The notes under the pieces are model-generated. The model was not told the DNA's origin. It did not search any database and worked only from the letters and a program-made list of their open reading frames with translations. Of a DNA stretch of 64,000 bases, positions 25,056 to 34,090 are shown piece after piece. Position numbers and translations under genes: made by a program. This stretch comes from Phycisphaerales bacterium (GTDB lineage Bacteria; Planctomycetota; Phycisphaerae; Phycisphaerales; SM1A02): positions 531,239 through 595,238 of the forward strand of contig JAKVBT010000005.1 in assembly GCA_022446905.1 (NCBI GenBank). The letters are read 5' to 3'. Numbering within the stretch: the stretch's first letter is position 1; each line of letters begins with the position of its first letter.

Positions 25056-26222
25056 ATGGATTGGCTGCAACTCACCGCAGCAGAAGGGATCGGACCACGG
25101 ACGATCCGCGCATTGCTGCATGTATACGACAATGCCACAGAGGTGATTAAAGCCGCATCGCCAAGCGGCGCTACAGTCCTTGGGGAGGCCATCGAACTAC
25201 CAGAAACTACTCGGCGATCGCTCGCTGCCGCTATCCATGCCAGTCGACCAAGTGATGAGTTGGAGCGGCTGCGCGTTATTGGAGGCCATCTGATTGCGTA
25301 TAACGATTCCCGGTATCCACCACTTTTGATGCAGATTCCAGATCCACCAGCACTCTTGCGTGTTGGTGGAGATCCTGCAGCGATCACAGCATCTGCAGTG
25401 GCAGTGGTGGGCACTCGACAATGCTCGCCAGATGGACTGGTACAAGCAGGCCGCTTTGCAAGTGGATTGGCAGAATGTGGTGTGACCGTATGTTCTGGTG
25501 GCGCTCGAGGCATTGATGCAGAAGCCCATCGGTCGTGCATGAGAAGCAAAGGAAGGACTGTTGTGGTGTTGGGAAGTGGACTGAGCCAGCCCTATCCCTG
25601 GGAGCACAGACGACTTTTCGATGATGTTCGGGCCTGTGGTGGTGCCATTGTCAGCGAATACCCAATGGGCCGACCTCCACGGCCATCGCAGTTTCCACGT
25701 CGCAATCGAATCATCAGCGGATTGTCACAAGGCGTGCTCGTTGTGGAAGCGCCTGTCCGAAGCGGCGCCATGCTGACCCTCAAGATGGCAGTTGAAGCCC
25801 ATGGTCGAGCCAGTTGGGCGCTCCCTTGGCCCGTAGGACATCGCACTGGCCGTGGTGGAAACGAAGCCATTCGAGATGGCTGGAGTGCCATGGCTTTGGA
25901 CGTATCCGATGTGCTTGGCGATTTGCCAGAACTCATCCGAAGAACGGATCTGGGCACAAGTGCGAATGATGCGTCCATAACGTCCACGTTTTCTCAGGTA
26001 CAACTTCAGGTAGTCACATCGCTGCGGCGGGGTGGTCGGAGCGTTTCTCAATTAGTGGAAGGGATACACGCCGCCCCAGTAGACGTCATGCGGGCACTCA
26101 CCAGTCTTGAGATGCTCGGCATCATTGCCCGGCGTGACAAACGAGTCACCCTTACCCCTGCAGGGGTAGCAGCCATGGTGCCGATTGCACGTGATCAATC
26201 ACAAAGCACTGAGGCTGAGTAA
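25056..26222 (+). CDS. dprA: DNA-processing protein DprA/Smf
   Basis: DprA loads RecA on incoming single-stranded DNA in natural transformation. The 388-residue protein has an N-terminal SAM/helix-hairpin-helix part (LQLTAAEGIGPRTIRALL), the Rossmann core with AVVGTRQCSPDG, VCSGGARGIDAEAHR, LGSGLSQPYPWEH and FPRRNRIISGLSQGVLVVEA, and a C-terminal winged-helix-like domain. The start is uncertain: the ATG at 25056 gives the standard N terminus, and a GTG at 25035 is possible. It converges with lexA. It is a marker of possible competence, though other com genes are not in view. Confidence 0.92.
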   Translation: MDWLQLTAAEGIGPRTIRALLHVYDNATEVIKAASPSGATVLGEAIELPETTRRSLAAAIHASRPSDELERLRVIGGHLIAYNDSRYPPLLMQIPDPPALLRVGGDPAAITASAVAVVGTRQCSPDGLVQAGRFASGLAECGVTVCSGGARGIDAEAHRSCMRSKGRTVVVLGSGLSQPYPWEHRRLFDDVRACGGAIVSEYPMGRPPRPSQFPRRNRIISGLSQGVLVVEAPVRSGAMLTLKMAVEAHGRASWALPWPVGHRTGRGGNEAIRDGWSAMALDVSDVLGDLPELIRRTDLGTSANDASITSTFSQVQLQVVTSLRRGGRSVSQLVEGIHAAPVDVMRALTSLEMLGIIARRDKRVTLTPAGVAAMVPIARDQSQSTEAE

Positions 26223-26255
26223 TGCTGGCGTAGTCTGTCTTCGATTGGGTGATGA

Positions 26256-26885
26256 TCAGTGCTGGTAGTTGCGAAGCACACCAACAACCACCCCTTGGAT
26301 TGTGCAGTTGGACACAATGATGGGGTCAAAGTCCTCATTGGCTGGCTGCAGTCGAATGCGTCCATCAGGCTCTTTATAGAACGTCTTGAGCGTTGTTTCG
26401 CCATCTGGGAGCAGGGCCACCACACGCTGCCCATTACTGGCAGCGCTTGTTTGCCGCACGATGACATAGTCACCATCCAGAATGCCTTCATCCTGCATGG
26501 ATAAGCCAGTCACTTGGAGGGCAAAGGTAGTTCCTGAAGTTCCGATCCGAGGTCCGAAGACTGACTCGAGGTCAAGCGTGTCATTCTGCTCGTATTGCTC
26601 AATGGGATGTCCCGCGGCGATACGTCCAACCAGAGGAAAGGCTAGGGGGTTGTGCTGGTCTGGAAGATCAACGCCTTCAGCAACCGACAAAGAGCGTGCC
26701 TTGTGTGGCTCGCGCTGGAGCACACCTTTTTTGATCAGCACACCCACGTGTTCGAAGACCGTGACTTTGGCGACGCCGACTTCGTCGGCGATTTCCTGAA
26801 TCGTCGGCGAACAACCCGTGGCGATTCGAGTGTCGCGTACGAACTGAGCGATTCTGAGTTGTCGAGGAGTGAGGTTCAATGGCAT
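26256..26885 (-). CDS. lexA: LexA SOS repressor
   Basis: LexA represses DNA-damage genes and cleaves itself when RecA is activated. In 209 residues it shows the winged helix-turn-helix (SPTIQEIADEVGVAKVTVFEH at about 26-46), the Ala91-Gly92 cleavage bond in GRIAAGHP, the nucleophile Ser129 in GLSMQDEG and the general base Lys167 in TTLKTFY. GGAGG lies 12 nt before the ATG. Upstream I find no canonical SOS box of the proteobacterial (CTGT-N8-ACAG) or Bacillus (GAAC-N4-GTTC) type, so the operator may be of another kind. Confidence 0.95.
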   Translation of the reverse strand: MPLNLTPRQLRIAQFVRDTRIATGCSPTIQEIADEVGVAKVTVFEHVGVLIKKGVLQREPHKARSLSVAEGVDLPDQHNPLAFPLVGRIAAGHPIEQYEQNDTLDLESVFGPRIGTSGTTFALQVTGLSMQDEGILDGDYVIVRQTSAASNGQRVVALLPDGETTLKTFYKEPDGRIRLQPANEDFDPIIVSNCTIQGVVVGVLRNYQH

Positions 26886-27510
26886 GGGTTAACGGAGCCT
26901 CCATCAGGGTGTCAGTCATCGCAGCATTGATTCGTAGAACACAGCGTGGTGCTGCTGTTGGCTGCAAGTGAACAAGTCGGTGGGGGTTAGGTCGATGGGC
27001 ATGAATCAGTGTTAGTAGTGATTCCAGTTGTGCATCGTCTGGAGTGGGCTGGCCAGCGAGGGTCGATGGAATGCCATCGGCTGAACGGTGGAGTTCCTGA
27101 AGATCGAACGCAGCTGTGACATGGCGTCGGATGAGTTGCCCATCCTCGTCATGGATCGCCGCTCGGAAATCGCCTCCAGGTCCGCTCAGCACTAATGGCA
27201 TACTCATCGAATTCCTCGCTTCCTTCCCGGTTCGTGAGACTGTGGTCGACCCACCAGAGCCCACACCCCGTATCCGTTGGATGGTGGAAGCCATCAGGCA
27301 CAAGATGTTGTGGGTTCTGTTCATTGCTCAGGGCATCTCGACCACCCATCTCAATGGGCTTGAGGATTTCATCGGCCAATCTGGTTGGGTTACGTTAGGG
27401 GAACAGAACCCGACTTTCAAGGGGCTTTGCTGGGATTGTTTCTAGGACCTTCGATATATGGGCTATTTCAGCCAGTATTCCAATGACAGCCCCTGGGGCT
27501 GCTCTCTCGC
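26886..27510. other. 625-bp stretch upstream of lexA without a convincing gene
   Basis: Two overlapping minus-strand frames lie here. One (27149-27379, TTG start, 76 codons) begins MADEILKPIEMGG. The other opens with ATG at 27207 (MSMPLVLSGPGGDFRAA) and stays open through the 5' half of lexA to 26677; its first ~100 residues read like a soluble protein. Neither has a good ribosome site or recognised domain. They could be the remains of one gene with a frameshift near 27200, or a true short gene. The plus strand shows nothing convincing. I see no terminator for lexA's upstream side. Confidence 0.4.
27149..27379 (-). CDS. Doubtful short ORF upstream of lexA
   Basis: A 76-codon frame from a TTG at 27379 (internal ATG at 27349) encoding a polar, His- and Glu-rich peptide (NPQHLVPDGFHHP, EGSEEFDEYAIS). 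It overlaps the second frame that starts at 27207 by about 60 nt. No domain or signal is recognised, and the start is weak. It is listed only because the stretch lacks any better candidate. Confidence 0.25.
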   Translation of the reverse strand: MADEILKPIEMGGRDALSNEQNPQHLVPDGFHHPTDTGCGLWWVDHSLTNREGSEEFDEYAISAERTWRRFPSGDP

Positions 27511-27516
27511 TAAGGT
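27511..27516 (+). promoter_or_regulatory. Putative -10 box of class V aminotransferase gene
   Basis: TAAGGT, 7 nt before the ATG at 27524, consistent with a leaderless start. Confidence 0.35.
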
Positions 27517-27523
27517 GCTCGCC

Positions 27524-28711
27524 ATGCATGATCTCGCACCAGCACCGCTCAGGGGCTTTGAGGACCGCTCAGCATGGGCGGTCAATCATGATTGGATCTT
27601 CCTCAATGCAGGCAGCTTCGGGATGCGACTGCGGGCTGTAGCAGCTGCTCGGGCTGATTTGCTCCAGACCTACGAACAGCAGCCGGTTGATTTTCTTGAG
27701 CGGCATGCTGAGCAGGCCGTTCATGCCGCCCGCGAAGTGATTGCCTCCTTTGTTGGGGCTGACCCCTTGGGACTTGCCTGTGTGACCAATGCCACCGAGG
27801 CCATTGATGCCGTGCTGGCGTCTATGCGGCATCTCTCAGGAGATATCCTCATTGGCTCAGAGGCCTATGGGGCAGTGCAGCAGGCTTCACTCTGGGAGGC
27901 TGCTGCCAGCAATCATCGTCAGGTACGAGTCGTTGATACCCCATTGCCCGCCATGCAGGCCAGTGACATTGTCAATGCGTGGGATGCAGCGCTTGCTCAA
28001 GGAACGCCCGCGCTGGCCATCGTTGATCACATCACCTCGCCCACTGGTGTGGTGCAACCTGTAGAGGGCATCATCGCCTGCTGCCGCGCCCATGGTGTAG
28101 CGGTCCTCATCGATGGTGCACATGCACCAGGCATGTTGCCCCTTGAGATTGATGCCTTGGGGGTTGACTGGTATGCCGGCAATCTGCACAAGTGGGTGGG
28201 GGCTCCAACTGGCGCAGGTTTCCTTTGGACCTCAGCGGCCTACCGGGACATCACCAGACCGGTCATCCCCAGCCACTTTATTCATGATGGTTACCTGGAA
28301 TCATTTGATTGGCAGGGGACGCGTGACATCACCCCCTGGCTCATGGCCCCAGTGGCCATTGAAGCTGTAGAGCAACGCAGTGGGTGGCAGGCACTCCGTG
28401 ACTGGCAGCAGGAGATGTGCGCATGGTGCGGTCCACAACTTGCAGATGCGCTAGGGACCATGCTGGCATCACCGCCGGATTGTCCCCATGGCGCGATGGT
28501 GGCCGCAAAATTGCCTGAAGCTACCCTCGCGGCCTATGACGGTCACTTTGCATTTCGCGATGAAGTTGCCAAGCGGCATCGTGTCGAAGTGGCGATGAGT
28601 GAGGTTGCAGGCTCTTGGTGGGTTCGATTTTCCATGGGCCCTTGGCTTTGTCCGGCCGATCTCGAAGTTGCTATCGACGCTGTTCAGGACTGTGCGCTGC
28701 AGCCGTCCTGA
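27524..28711 (+). CDS. Class V aminotransferase (isopenicillin-N-epimerase/cysteine-desulfurase-like)
   Basis: A 395-residue PLP enzyme of fold type I, aminotransferase class V. FLNAGSFGM near the N terminus, CVTNATEAIDAVL, VLIDGAHAPG with the PLP-binding Asp, and WYAGNLHKWVGAPTGAGFL with the Schiff-base Lys are all visible, so it is probably active. It most resembles the isopenicillin-N epimerase-like subgroup, whose true substrates in bacteria are usually unknown. The upstream ATG at 27458 would add 22 residues before the fold; the one at 27524 has a TANNNT box 7 nt ahead. Its 3' end overlaps the convergent SPOR gene by 41 bp. Confidence 0.87.
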   Translation: MHDLAPAPLRGFEDRSAWAVNHDWIFLNAGSFGMRLRAVAAARADLLQTYEQQPVDFLERHAEQAVHAAREVIASFVGADPLGLACVTNATEAIDAVLASMRHLSGDILIGSEAYGAVQQASLWEAAASNHRQVRVVDTPLPAMQASDIVNAWDAALAQGTPALAIVDHITSPTGVVQPVEGIIACCRAHGVAVLIDGAHAPGMLPLEIDALGVDWYAGNLHKWVGAPTGAGFLWTSAAYRDITRPVIPSHFIHDGYLESFDWQGTRDITPWLMAPVAIEAVEQRSGWQALRDWQQEMCAWCGPQLADALGTMLASPPDCPHGAMVAAKLPEATLAAYDGHFAFRDEVAKRHRVEVAMSEVAGSWWVRFSMGPWLCPADLEVAIDAVQDCALQPS

Positions 28712-29429
28712 CCACAATAAAATCATCAGCACCAAGCGTGCGTCGCGCGGCTGCCGCACTACGCCGGGTCTCGTACGCGCCGCCTTGTACCAGCCACATC
28801 GTGCCGCTGGGGCCCGTGCGCCCGCGAACCACAATGGGCTGTAACCGTCCACCATGTGAGTGACGAAGCCGAGTGGCATGCTGCTCAGCCCCCGTGCGAC
28901 TTTGATACGCCCCGGCCTGAAGTGCAAAGGATGAGGATGCCATCGTGACATCGCTGGGCTGTCCGGCAAGACGACGCTTCCAAGATGCCGCGGCAGTGGT
29001 ATCACGATCGCGTTGCGCCGCTGCAATGGCGTGGAGTGCTACCTGTCTGCGGTCTGGGCCACGAAGATCAGTCCACGCCTGCTCATAGTGCTTCATTGCC
29101 GCAGTTGTATCGGCGCGTTGCTGGGCAAGTTGGCCAAGCATCGATTCAGCACCTCCAGCAATAGCAGGGGTTGGGCTGGTAGCTGCCTGCTCGAAGAAGC
29201 GCCGCGCAGCAGCGGCGTGACCTTGGCGATATTCAGCAAGCCCGCCATACCAGGCAGCTGTGGTCGCATCCTGCCCACCCTGACGAACCACCATGGCAGC
29301 AGTCGAGGCCGCAGAGGCATCGAGGCCTTCTTGGTAAAGCGTGGCTACGCGATCAAGCGAGGCTGTAGATTGGGTCGCCTCTTGGCAGCCTGCACAGAGC
29401 AGCAACATCAGGACAATGGCAGTTCGCAT
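28671..29429 (-). CDS. Lipoprotein with TPR-like repeats and SPOR domain
   Basis: A 252-residue predicted lipoprotein: signal and lipobox LLLCAGC. Residues ~25-150 are Ala-rich helices with a TPR-like look (WYGGLAEYRQGHAAAARRFFEQA). Residues ~165-240 form a SPOR domain with two half-repeats, SFALQAGAYQSRTGAEQHATRLR and MWLVQGGAYETRRSAAAARRTL. SPOR domains bind denuded septal peptidoglycan, so this protein may sit at division sites or in the periplasm. The ATG at 29429 gives the signal; an earlier frame start at 29489 would overlap the divergent ligase gene. Confidence 0.78.
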   Translation of the reverse strand: MRTAIVLMLLLCAGCQEATQSTASLDRVATLYQEGLDASAASTAAMVVRQGGQDATTAAWYGGLAEYRQGHAAAARRFFEQAATSPTPAIAGGAESMLGQLAQQRADTTAAMKHYEQAWTDLRGPDRRQVALHAIAAAQRDRDTTAAASWKRRLAGQPSDVTMASSSFALQAGAYQSRTGAEQHATRLRHSHGGRLQPIVVRGRTGPSGTMWLVQGGAYETRRSAAAARRTLGADDFIVVRTAAAHSPEQRR

Positions 29430-29470
29430 GTGCATCAGACTAGCGAGCCCTGCTACCCTGCGCGCTGGCA

Positions 29471-30961
29471 ATGCGGCTGCTTGATCCAATCATTCGAAAC
29501 TGGTGGCGTCATCCGCTGTCCGTCTTTGCGGAGGATGATCAGCGTGCGTGGAAGGGGTTGACGGCTCTGATCGCTAGTCGGCACATTGCCAAAGCAGTAT
29601 CTGATCACACGGATGCACCGAACATTGGCATTCTGCTCCCCACCAGTGGAGCCTTCCCAGTGGCCCTGGCCGCTTCATGGATGCTTGGGCGAACGGTTGT
29701 TCCAATCAACTATCTCTTGAGCCGAGAAGAACAGGATTACATCATTGGACATGCTGGGCTTGACCTTGTGCTTACCGCTGGACCAATGCTCGATCGATTC
29801 GGGCCGCTGCCCGATGGCGTCACGCCTCTGAAGCTTGAGACGCTGAATATGAAGCGGCTACCGCCGCGGATCAAACGCATCCGCCGAGAGGACGATCATG
29901 TCGCCGTCATTCTCTATACATCCGGCACTTCAGGACGCCCCAAGGGCGTGCAGTTGACTGCCGGGAACCTCGCAGCCAATGTGCAGCAATGCATTGACTG
30001 GGCGAATTTCACCAGGCAGGATCGCTTCATCGGACTGCTGCCACAGTTCCACAGCTTTGGATTCACAGTGACGACCGTATTGCCATTGGTGTTGGGGTGT
30101 CGAAGTGTCTACACAGCCAGATTTGCAGTGGCCCGTGTCCTCGATCTCTTGCGCACGCATCAGCCAACAGCCTTTCTGGCCATCCCATCGATGTACAACG
30201 CATTGCTTCAATCGAAAGCAGCCAAGGCAGATGACCTCAAGTCAGTACGTTTCATCGTTTCTGGTGGTGAACCACTCCCGGATGCGGTGTACGAGGGTTT
30301 CTATGAGCGGTTTGGAGTTCGCATCTGTGAGGGCTACGGGCTGACTGAGACCGCCCCGGTGACTAACTGGACACGTCCCGAAGAAGAACGGCGCGGCGTT
30401 GTCGGCCGAGCACTCGATGGTGTTGACGAGATCATTGTCGATGAGTCCACTGGAGAGCGACTTGGTCCTGGCCATGATGGGGAAGTACGCATTCGCGGCG
30501 CCAACGTCATGAAGGGCTATTACAAGGACGAATCCGCAACCAAAGCAGCCTTTGATGAAGATGGCTTTTTCCGAACTGGAGACATGGGTCGTTTTAGTGA
30601 TGATGGCTTTCTCTCCATTACAGGTCGAATTAAAGAGATGCTCATCATTGGCGGCGAGAATGTTTTCCCACGTGAGATTGAAGAAGTCTTAGTACGGCAT
30701 CCTGCGGTATTGGATGCCGCTGTGATCGGCCAGGCAGATCCAATGCGCGGCGAGGTGCCCTTGGCGTTTGTAGAGTTGGTGGAGGGCGGCGACGTCGACC
30801 CATCAGAGCTTCGTTCCTTCTGCAATGGTCCACTACCGAGCTTTAAAGTGCCACGTGGCGTGCGCATCCTCGAAGCACTGCCTCGAAATCCCACTGGCAA
30901 AATTCAGCGTCGGGCATTGTCGGTTGACGTGCCATGCATCAAAGCATCGAACCATGCCTGA
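29471..30961 (+). CDS. AMP-dependent acyl-CoA synthetase/ligase
   Basis: A 496-residue member of the adenylate-forming family. It has the P-loop YTSGTSGRPKGVQLT (residues ~149-163), GYGLTETAP, the hinge region FFRTGDMGRFSDDGFLSITGR and the late Lys in NPTGKIQRRAL, so the full adenylation and thiolation cycle is possible. It would link a carboxylate, probably a fatty or aromatic acid, to coenzyme A. Its stop overlaps mqnD, and an ACT-domain gene follows. The three may be one operon. The substrate is not evident from sequence. Confidence 0.88.
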   Translation: MRLLDPIIRNWWRHPLSVFAEDDQRAWKGLTALIASRHIAKAVSDHTDAPNIGILLPTSGAFPVALAASWMLGRTVVPINYLLSREEQDYIIGHAGLDLVLTAGPMLDRFGPLPDGVTPLKLETLNMKRLPPRIKRIRREDDHVAVILYTSGTSGRPKGVQLTAGNLAANVQQCIDWANFTRQDRFIGLLPQFHSFGFTVTTVLPLVLGCRSVYTARFAVARVLDLLRTHQPTAFLAIPSMYNALLQSKAAKADDLKSVRFIVSGGEPLPDAVYEGFYERFGVRICEGYGLTETAPVTNWTRPEEERRGVVGRALDGVDEIIVDESTGERLGPGHDGEVRIRGANVMKGYYKDESATKAAFDEDGFFRTGDMGRFSDDGFLSITGRIKEMLIIGGENVFPREIEEVLVRHPAVLDAAVIGQADPMRGEVPLAFVELVEGGDVDPSELRSFCNGPLPSFKVPRGVRILEALPRNPTGKIQRRALSVDVPCIKASNHA

Positions 30962-31874
30962 GTCCATCGAACTTACCCTTGCCCATAGTCCAGACCCAGA
31001 CGATGCGTTTATGTGGTGGCCACTTGTCGGCTTGGGGGAGTCAGGGCCCCGCATCGATACTGCAGGGTTCAAGTTTGAACTGATCATGGATGACATTGAG
31101 TCGCTCAATCAAAATGCAGAGTCGCGCCGCTATGACGTGACAGCCGTGAGTGTGGCGCACTATCCAAGGATCCGTTCGGACTACATCTTCACCGCATGTG
31201 GCGCATCAATTGGCGATGGCTATGGACCAAAGTTGATTGCTCCATCAGGTACAGCATTGGACTCCATTCGCACGCGGATGCCAGTGATTGCGGTGCCCGG
31301 TGAGCGGACTACGGCACTGGCATGTGCCCGGCTCATGCTCGGACCAACAATGCGCTGGGAGGCGATGCCTTTTGATCAAATCGAAGATGCGGTGGAGTCT
31401 GGGGCTTATGAAGCAGGCGTGGTGATCCACGAGGGACAGTTGACCTGCGAAACGCGTGGATTTGTCATTCTGGCTGATCTTGGAGCTTGGTGGCGGGATA
31501 CGCGTCATCTCATATTGCCTCTTGGGGGCAATGTGGCGGCCCGGGATCTAGAAAAACGAGTTGGCCCTGGCACCTTGGCTCGCTTAAGTGGAGTCCTCCG
31601 GGCCAGTGTGGCCTATGCGATGGCCAACAGAGCCGAATCCCTGGCGTGGGCCCTGAAGTTCGGCCGTGGCATCAATGCCGCTCAGGCGGATCAGTTCGTC
31701 GAGATGTATGTCAATTCATGGACCCTTGATTTTGGGGACGATGGCCAGATGGCGGTCCAGCGCTTTCTTGATGAAGCGCACCACGCACGGCTGGTGCCTT
31801 CGCCGGGTATGGTGGACTTTGCCAGGCCAGAAACGGCTGGAGAGTCTGAAGTCGATTGTGGAGCGACTGTGTGA
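30954..31874 (+). CDS. mqnD: Menaquinone biosynthesis protein MqnD
   Basis: MqnD makes 1,4-dihydroxy-6-naphthoate from cyclic dehypoxanthine futalosine in the alternative menaquinone route. The 306-residue protein opens with ELTLAHSPDPDDAFMWW, a version of the family's SPCPND motif, and contains the periplasmic-binding-like fold with VTAVSVAHYP, VPGERTTALACARLMLG and VVIHEGQLTCETRGF. The ATG at 30954 overlaps the ligase stop by 8 nt. The ACT-domain gene overlaps its stop by GTGA. Other mqn genes are not in the window. Confidence 0.85.
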   Translation: MPESIELTLAHSPDPDDAFMWWPLVGLGESGPRIDTAGFKFELIMDDIESLNQNAESRRYDVTAVSVAHYPRIRSDYIFTACGASIGDGYGPKLIAPSGTALDSIRTRMPVIAVPGERTTALACARLMLGPTMRWEAMPFDQIEDAVESGAYEAGVVIHEGQLTCETRGFVILADLGAWWRDTRHLILPLGGNVAARDLEKRVGPGTLARLSGVLRASVAYAMANRAESLAWALKFGRGINAAQADQFVEMYVNSWTLDFGDDGQMAVQRFLDEAHHARLVPSPGMVDFARPETAGESEVDCGATV

Positions 31875-32392
31875 GCAGCTTTGAGGATGATGCAGGCGGG
31901 GGCTTTGGTGAAGGCGCCGATGGTGGCTTTGCGGCCGGGACTGCTGCTGGATACAACGCGCCATCAGTTCGACAGTTCAGCATCTTCTTGGAAAACCGTG
32001 TGGGACGGCTGCTCGATGTGCTCACCAGCTTTGATGATGCACCTGATCTGCAACTCCATGCACTCGCTGTACTCGAGGCAACTGACTTTGCGGTTGTACG
32101 GCTTATTCCAGACAATGCAGATGCGACACGGATCTTGCTGCGAGAGCGATCAATGGCCTTTTCCGAAATTGACATCAATGTGGTTGAGCTTGATGATGAG
32201 GATCACACGCTTTCCAGGATGTGCCTCTGTCTACTTGGCGCCGAACTAAATATCCAGTTCATGTATCCCATTATGGGTGATCAGCCAGTGGCAGGCCCGC
32301 GACTGGCGATTTGCTGTGATGACAATGTGTTTGGTGGGCAGGTACTGCTACGCAAGGGCTACCGGATGCTCGGCGCCGGCGATCTGCGCTAA
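31871..32392 (+). CDS. ACT-domain-like protein
   Basis: A 173-residue protein starting at a GTG that overlaps the mqnD stop by 4 bp. After a Gly-rich N-terminal 30 residues it reads FSIFLENRVGRLLDVLTSF, a typical ACT-domain strand-helix, then FAVVRLIPDNADATRILL and, in a second unit, a segment with CLCLLGAELNIQFMYPIM. Tandem ACT domains usually bind amino acids and regulate an enzyme. As there is no catalytic domain here, it may bind a partner such as the ligase upstream. The ligand is unknown. Confidence 0.78.
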   Translation: MSSFEDDAGGGFGEGADGGFAAGTAAGYNAPSVRQFSIFLENRVGRLLDVLTSFDDAPDLQLHALAVLEATDFAVVRLIPDNADATRILLRERSMAFSEIDINVVELDDEDHTLSRMCLCLLGAELNIQFMYPIMGDQPVAGPRLAICCDDNVFGGQVLLRKGYRMLGAGDLR

Positions 32393-32399
32393 GGACCGA

Positions 32400-33971
32400 T
32401 CAGGAAATCGGGGAGTTGGCCGCCGGTTCAGCAGCTGGCTTGGACGCCGGAGCCAGATGAGGTTCCACCAACATGTACAAGGGCATGCTCGTGCCACTGT
32501 TGTCCAGAATCCACGCTTCATAAGCGTCTTTGGGGGGGCGAATAATTTCGACCCGATCCAGCGTGTCGCCCTGCTTCATTTCACGAATCACATCCAAGCC
32601 TGAGACGACGTGTCCGAATGCGGTCCGCGCCCCGTTGAGGTGTGGTGCAGGAAAGTGAAGGATGTAGAAACGCGTGTCCGAAGAGTGGGGCTGCGCTTCA
32701 CGATAGGCGACCAATGTGCCCGCATAGAAATCTCGATGGTCTGGATGCTCATGCTCATCTTCGATGTTCCACGTTGGAATCGGGTCGCCTTCTTCCCGGT
32801 CACCGAAGATTGTTCGGAAGCCGGTGTGCACTTGGCCGGCTTCATGACCGTCATAGATACCCAGTTGGGCTGCGGTTAGAAATGAACCGACCGTATTCGG
32901 TGCAGAGTCGGCATAGAGTTCGACAGTCACTGGACGGCCACTGATTGTCAGTTTCGCGATGGGATTCGTGCCTGCGGCGGAGTCAGTTTTGCGGCGCTCA
33001 AATTCCGCAGGCCACCGCTCGTACGCGGTCTTGCGTAAAGGAATCATCACCGAGAGTCGTCGGTGCAGCCCAGGGCGGGTCTTTTCAATAGAGGCCATGT
33101 CAATGCGCTGTAGTAGTTCATAGGCGGCGCCAAAGTCGTGATCGGCGTAGCAGGTGTCAGACCAGAGGTAGAGGTGCCCCGGATCGGTGATGGCTCCTTC
33201 CGGAAAAGTATCAAGGACAGCTCTGGCCTGGGCAAACTGGTTATTCATTCTCAGAGAACGTGCTGCTGCAACTGCCAGGGGAATGTTGGTCATCATGGCC
33301 GCTTCAATCGAGGGCAGTGTGCGAGTCAATGCAACAGCACGTGGCGCATCATTGCGGGCTGTAGCCTCCAGCATGAGCGCGGCCTGCTCCCAGTTCTCAT
33401 CGGCAACTAAAGTTTCCAAGCGTCGATCGAGCCCCTCTGGGTCGACAAGAAGCAGCGCCTTGACCCGGGCTCCGTGGTAGATCAAGCTCTCAGGCCGCAT
33501 GCTGATTAACTCATCCAGAATCATCAGTGCCCGTTCGGAGTCCCGATTGGCCCAGTAGGCCGCCCAGGTCAGGCCAGCCTGGGTGTCCTCAGGCGTCAAT
33601 TGAAGCAATTCGGAAAATGCCTGATCCATGGTTGATGCGCTATCGAGTGACATAGAGACCCGTGCCAGGAGTCCTAGGGCCTCCACATCCATGGGCCAAT
33701 TTCCATTGAAGGTCACCAGTTGGGCTTCCAGTGCCACCAGTTCCTCGCGAAGAGGTCCTTCCAGGGTGTTTGCTTGGACTTTCGAGAGGCGTTCGTGCAG
33801 CTCAGCGGCCGTTGCTGAAAGTGCCTCCCAGTCAGAGGCTCGTGTCGGTTCAGGCTGGATAAGCGTATGGCCCTGGGCGATCGAAGCGAAGCCGGAAAGA
33901 ATCAGGGCGATTGTGGCGAGTAGATGGTGGGCGTGAACAGGGATTAGCACAATGTGGCTCTTTCGAAACAA
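32400..33971 (-). CDS. Secreted TPR and cyclophilin-like protein
   Basis: A 523-residue exported protein; signal peptide from a TTG at 33971 (no ATG lies near; a GTG at 33950 is an alternative) ending near ASIAQGH. Residues ~45-300 are helical TPR-like repeats. Residues ~335-490 match the cyclophilin fold: VTVELYADSAPNTVGSFL, FYILHFPAPHLNGARTAFGHVV and IREMKQGD. The active-site Arg/Phe region FHR reads VHTGFRTIF, so peptidyl-prolyl isomerase activity may be altered. It is probably a periplasmic folding or scaffold factor. Confidence 0.82.
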   Translation of the reverse strand: MFRKSHIVLIPVHAHHLLATIALILSGFASIAQGHTLIQPEPTRASDWEALSATAAELHERLSKVQANTLEGPLREELVALEAQLVTFNGNWPMDVEALGLLARVSMSLDSASTMDQAFSELLQLTPEDTQAGLTWAAYWANRDSERALMILDELISMRPESLIYHGARVKALLLVDPEGLDRRLETLVADENWEQAALMLEATARNDAPRAVALTRTLPSIEAAMMTNIPLAVAAARSLRMNNQFAQARAVLDTFPEGAITDPGHLYLWSDTCYADHDFGAAYELLQRIDMASIEKTRPGLHRRLSVMIPLRKTAYERWPAEFERRKTDSAAGTNPIAKLTISGRPVTVELYADSAPNTVGSFLTAAQLGIYDGHEAGQVHTGFRTIFGDREEGDPIPTWNIEDEHEHPDHRDFYAGTLVAYREAQPHSSDTRFYILHFPAPHLNGARTAFGHVVSGLDVIREMKQGDTLDRVEIIRPPKDAYEAWILDNSGTSMPLYMLVEPHLAPASKPAAEPAANSPIS

Positions 33972-33991
33972 ATCCTAGAGAAGGGCAATGC

Positions 33992-34019
33992 CGGCTTGCA
34001 ACACATGCTGTTCAAGCCG
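33992..34019 (-). promoter_or_regulatory. Hairpin ahead of the cyclophilin-like gene
   Basis: An inverted repeat with 7-bp outer arms (33992-33998 and 34013-34019), a one-base bulge and 4-bp inner arms (34000-34003 and 34009-34012), lying 21 nt upstream of the TTG start. It may be a leader hairpin or a terminator without a T-run. No function can be fixed. Confidence 0.4.
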
Positions 34020-34090
34020 CCGGAATTGATATTGTCGGCTCGAACAGGAGGACAACCTATCAGTTGAATTCTCGTAATTGTTAGAGAATA

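Noticed and set aside
26886-26990. SOS box at lexA
   Set aside because: Neither CTGT-N8-ACAG nor GAAC-N4-GTTC is present near the start; a different operator cannot be defined by eye.
26677-27207. Long minus-strand frame running through the first 70 codons of lexA
   Set aside because: The portion within lexA is a frame shadow (Arg- and Thr-rich, low complexity); only the part upstream of 26886 could be coding, and it has no ribosome site or domain.
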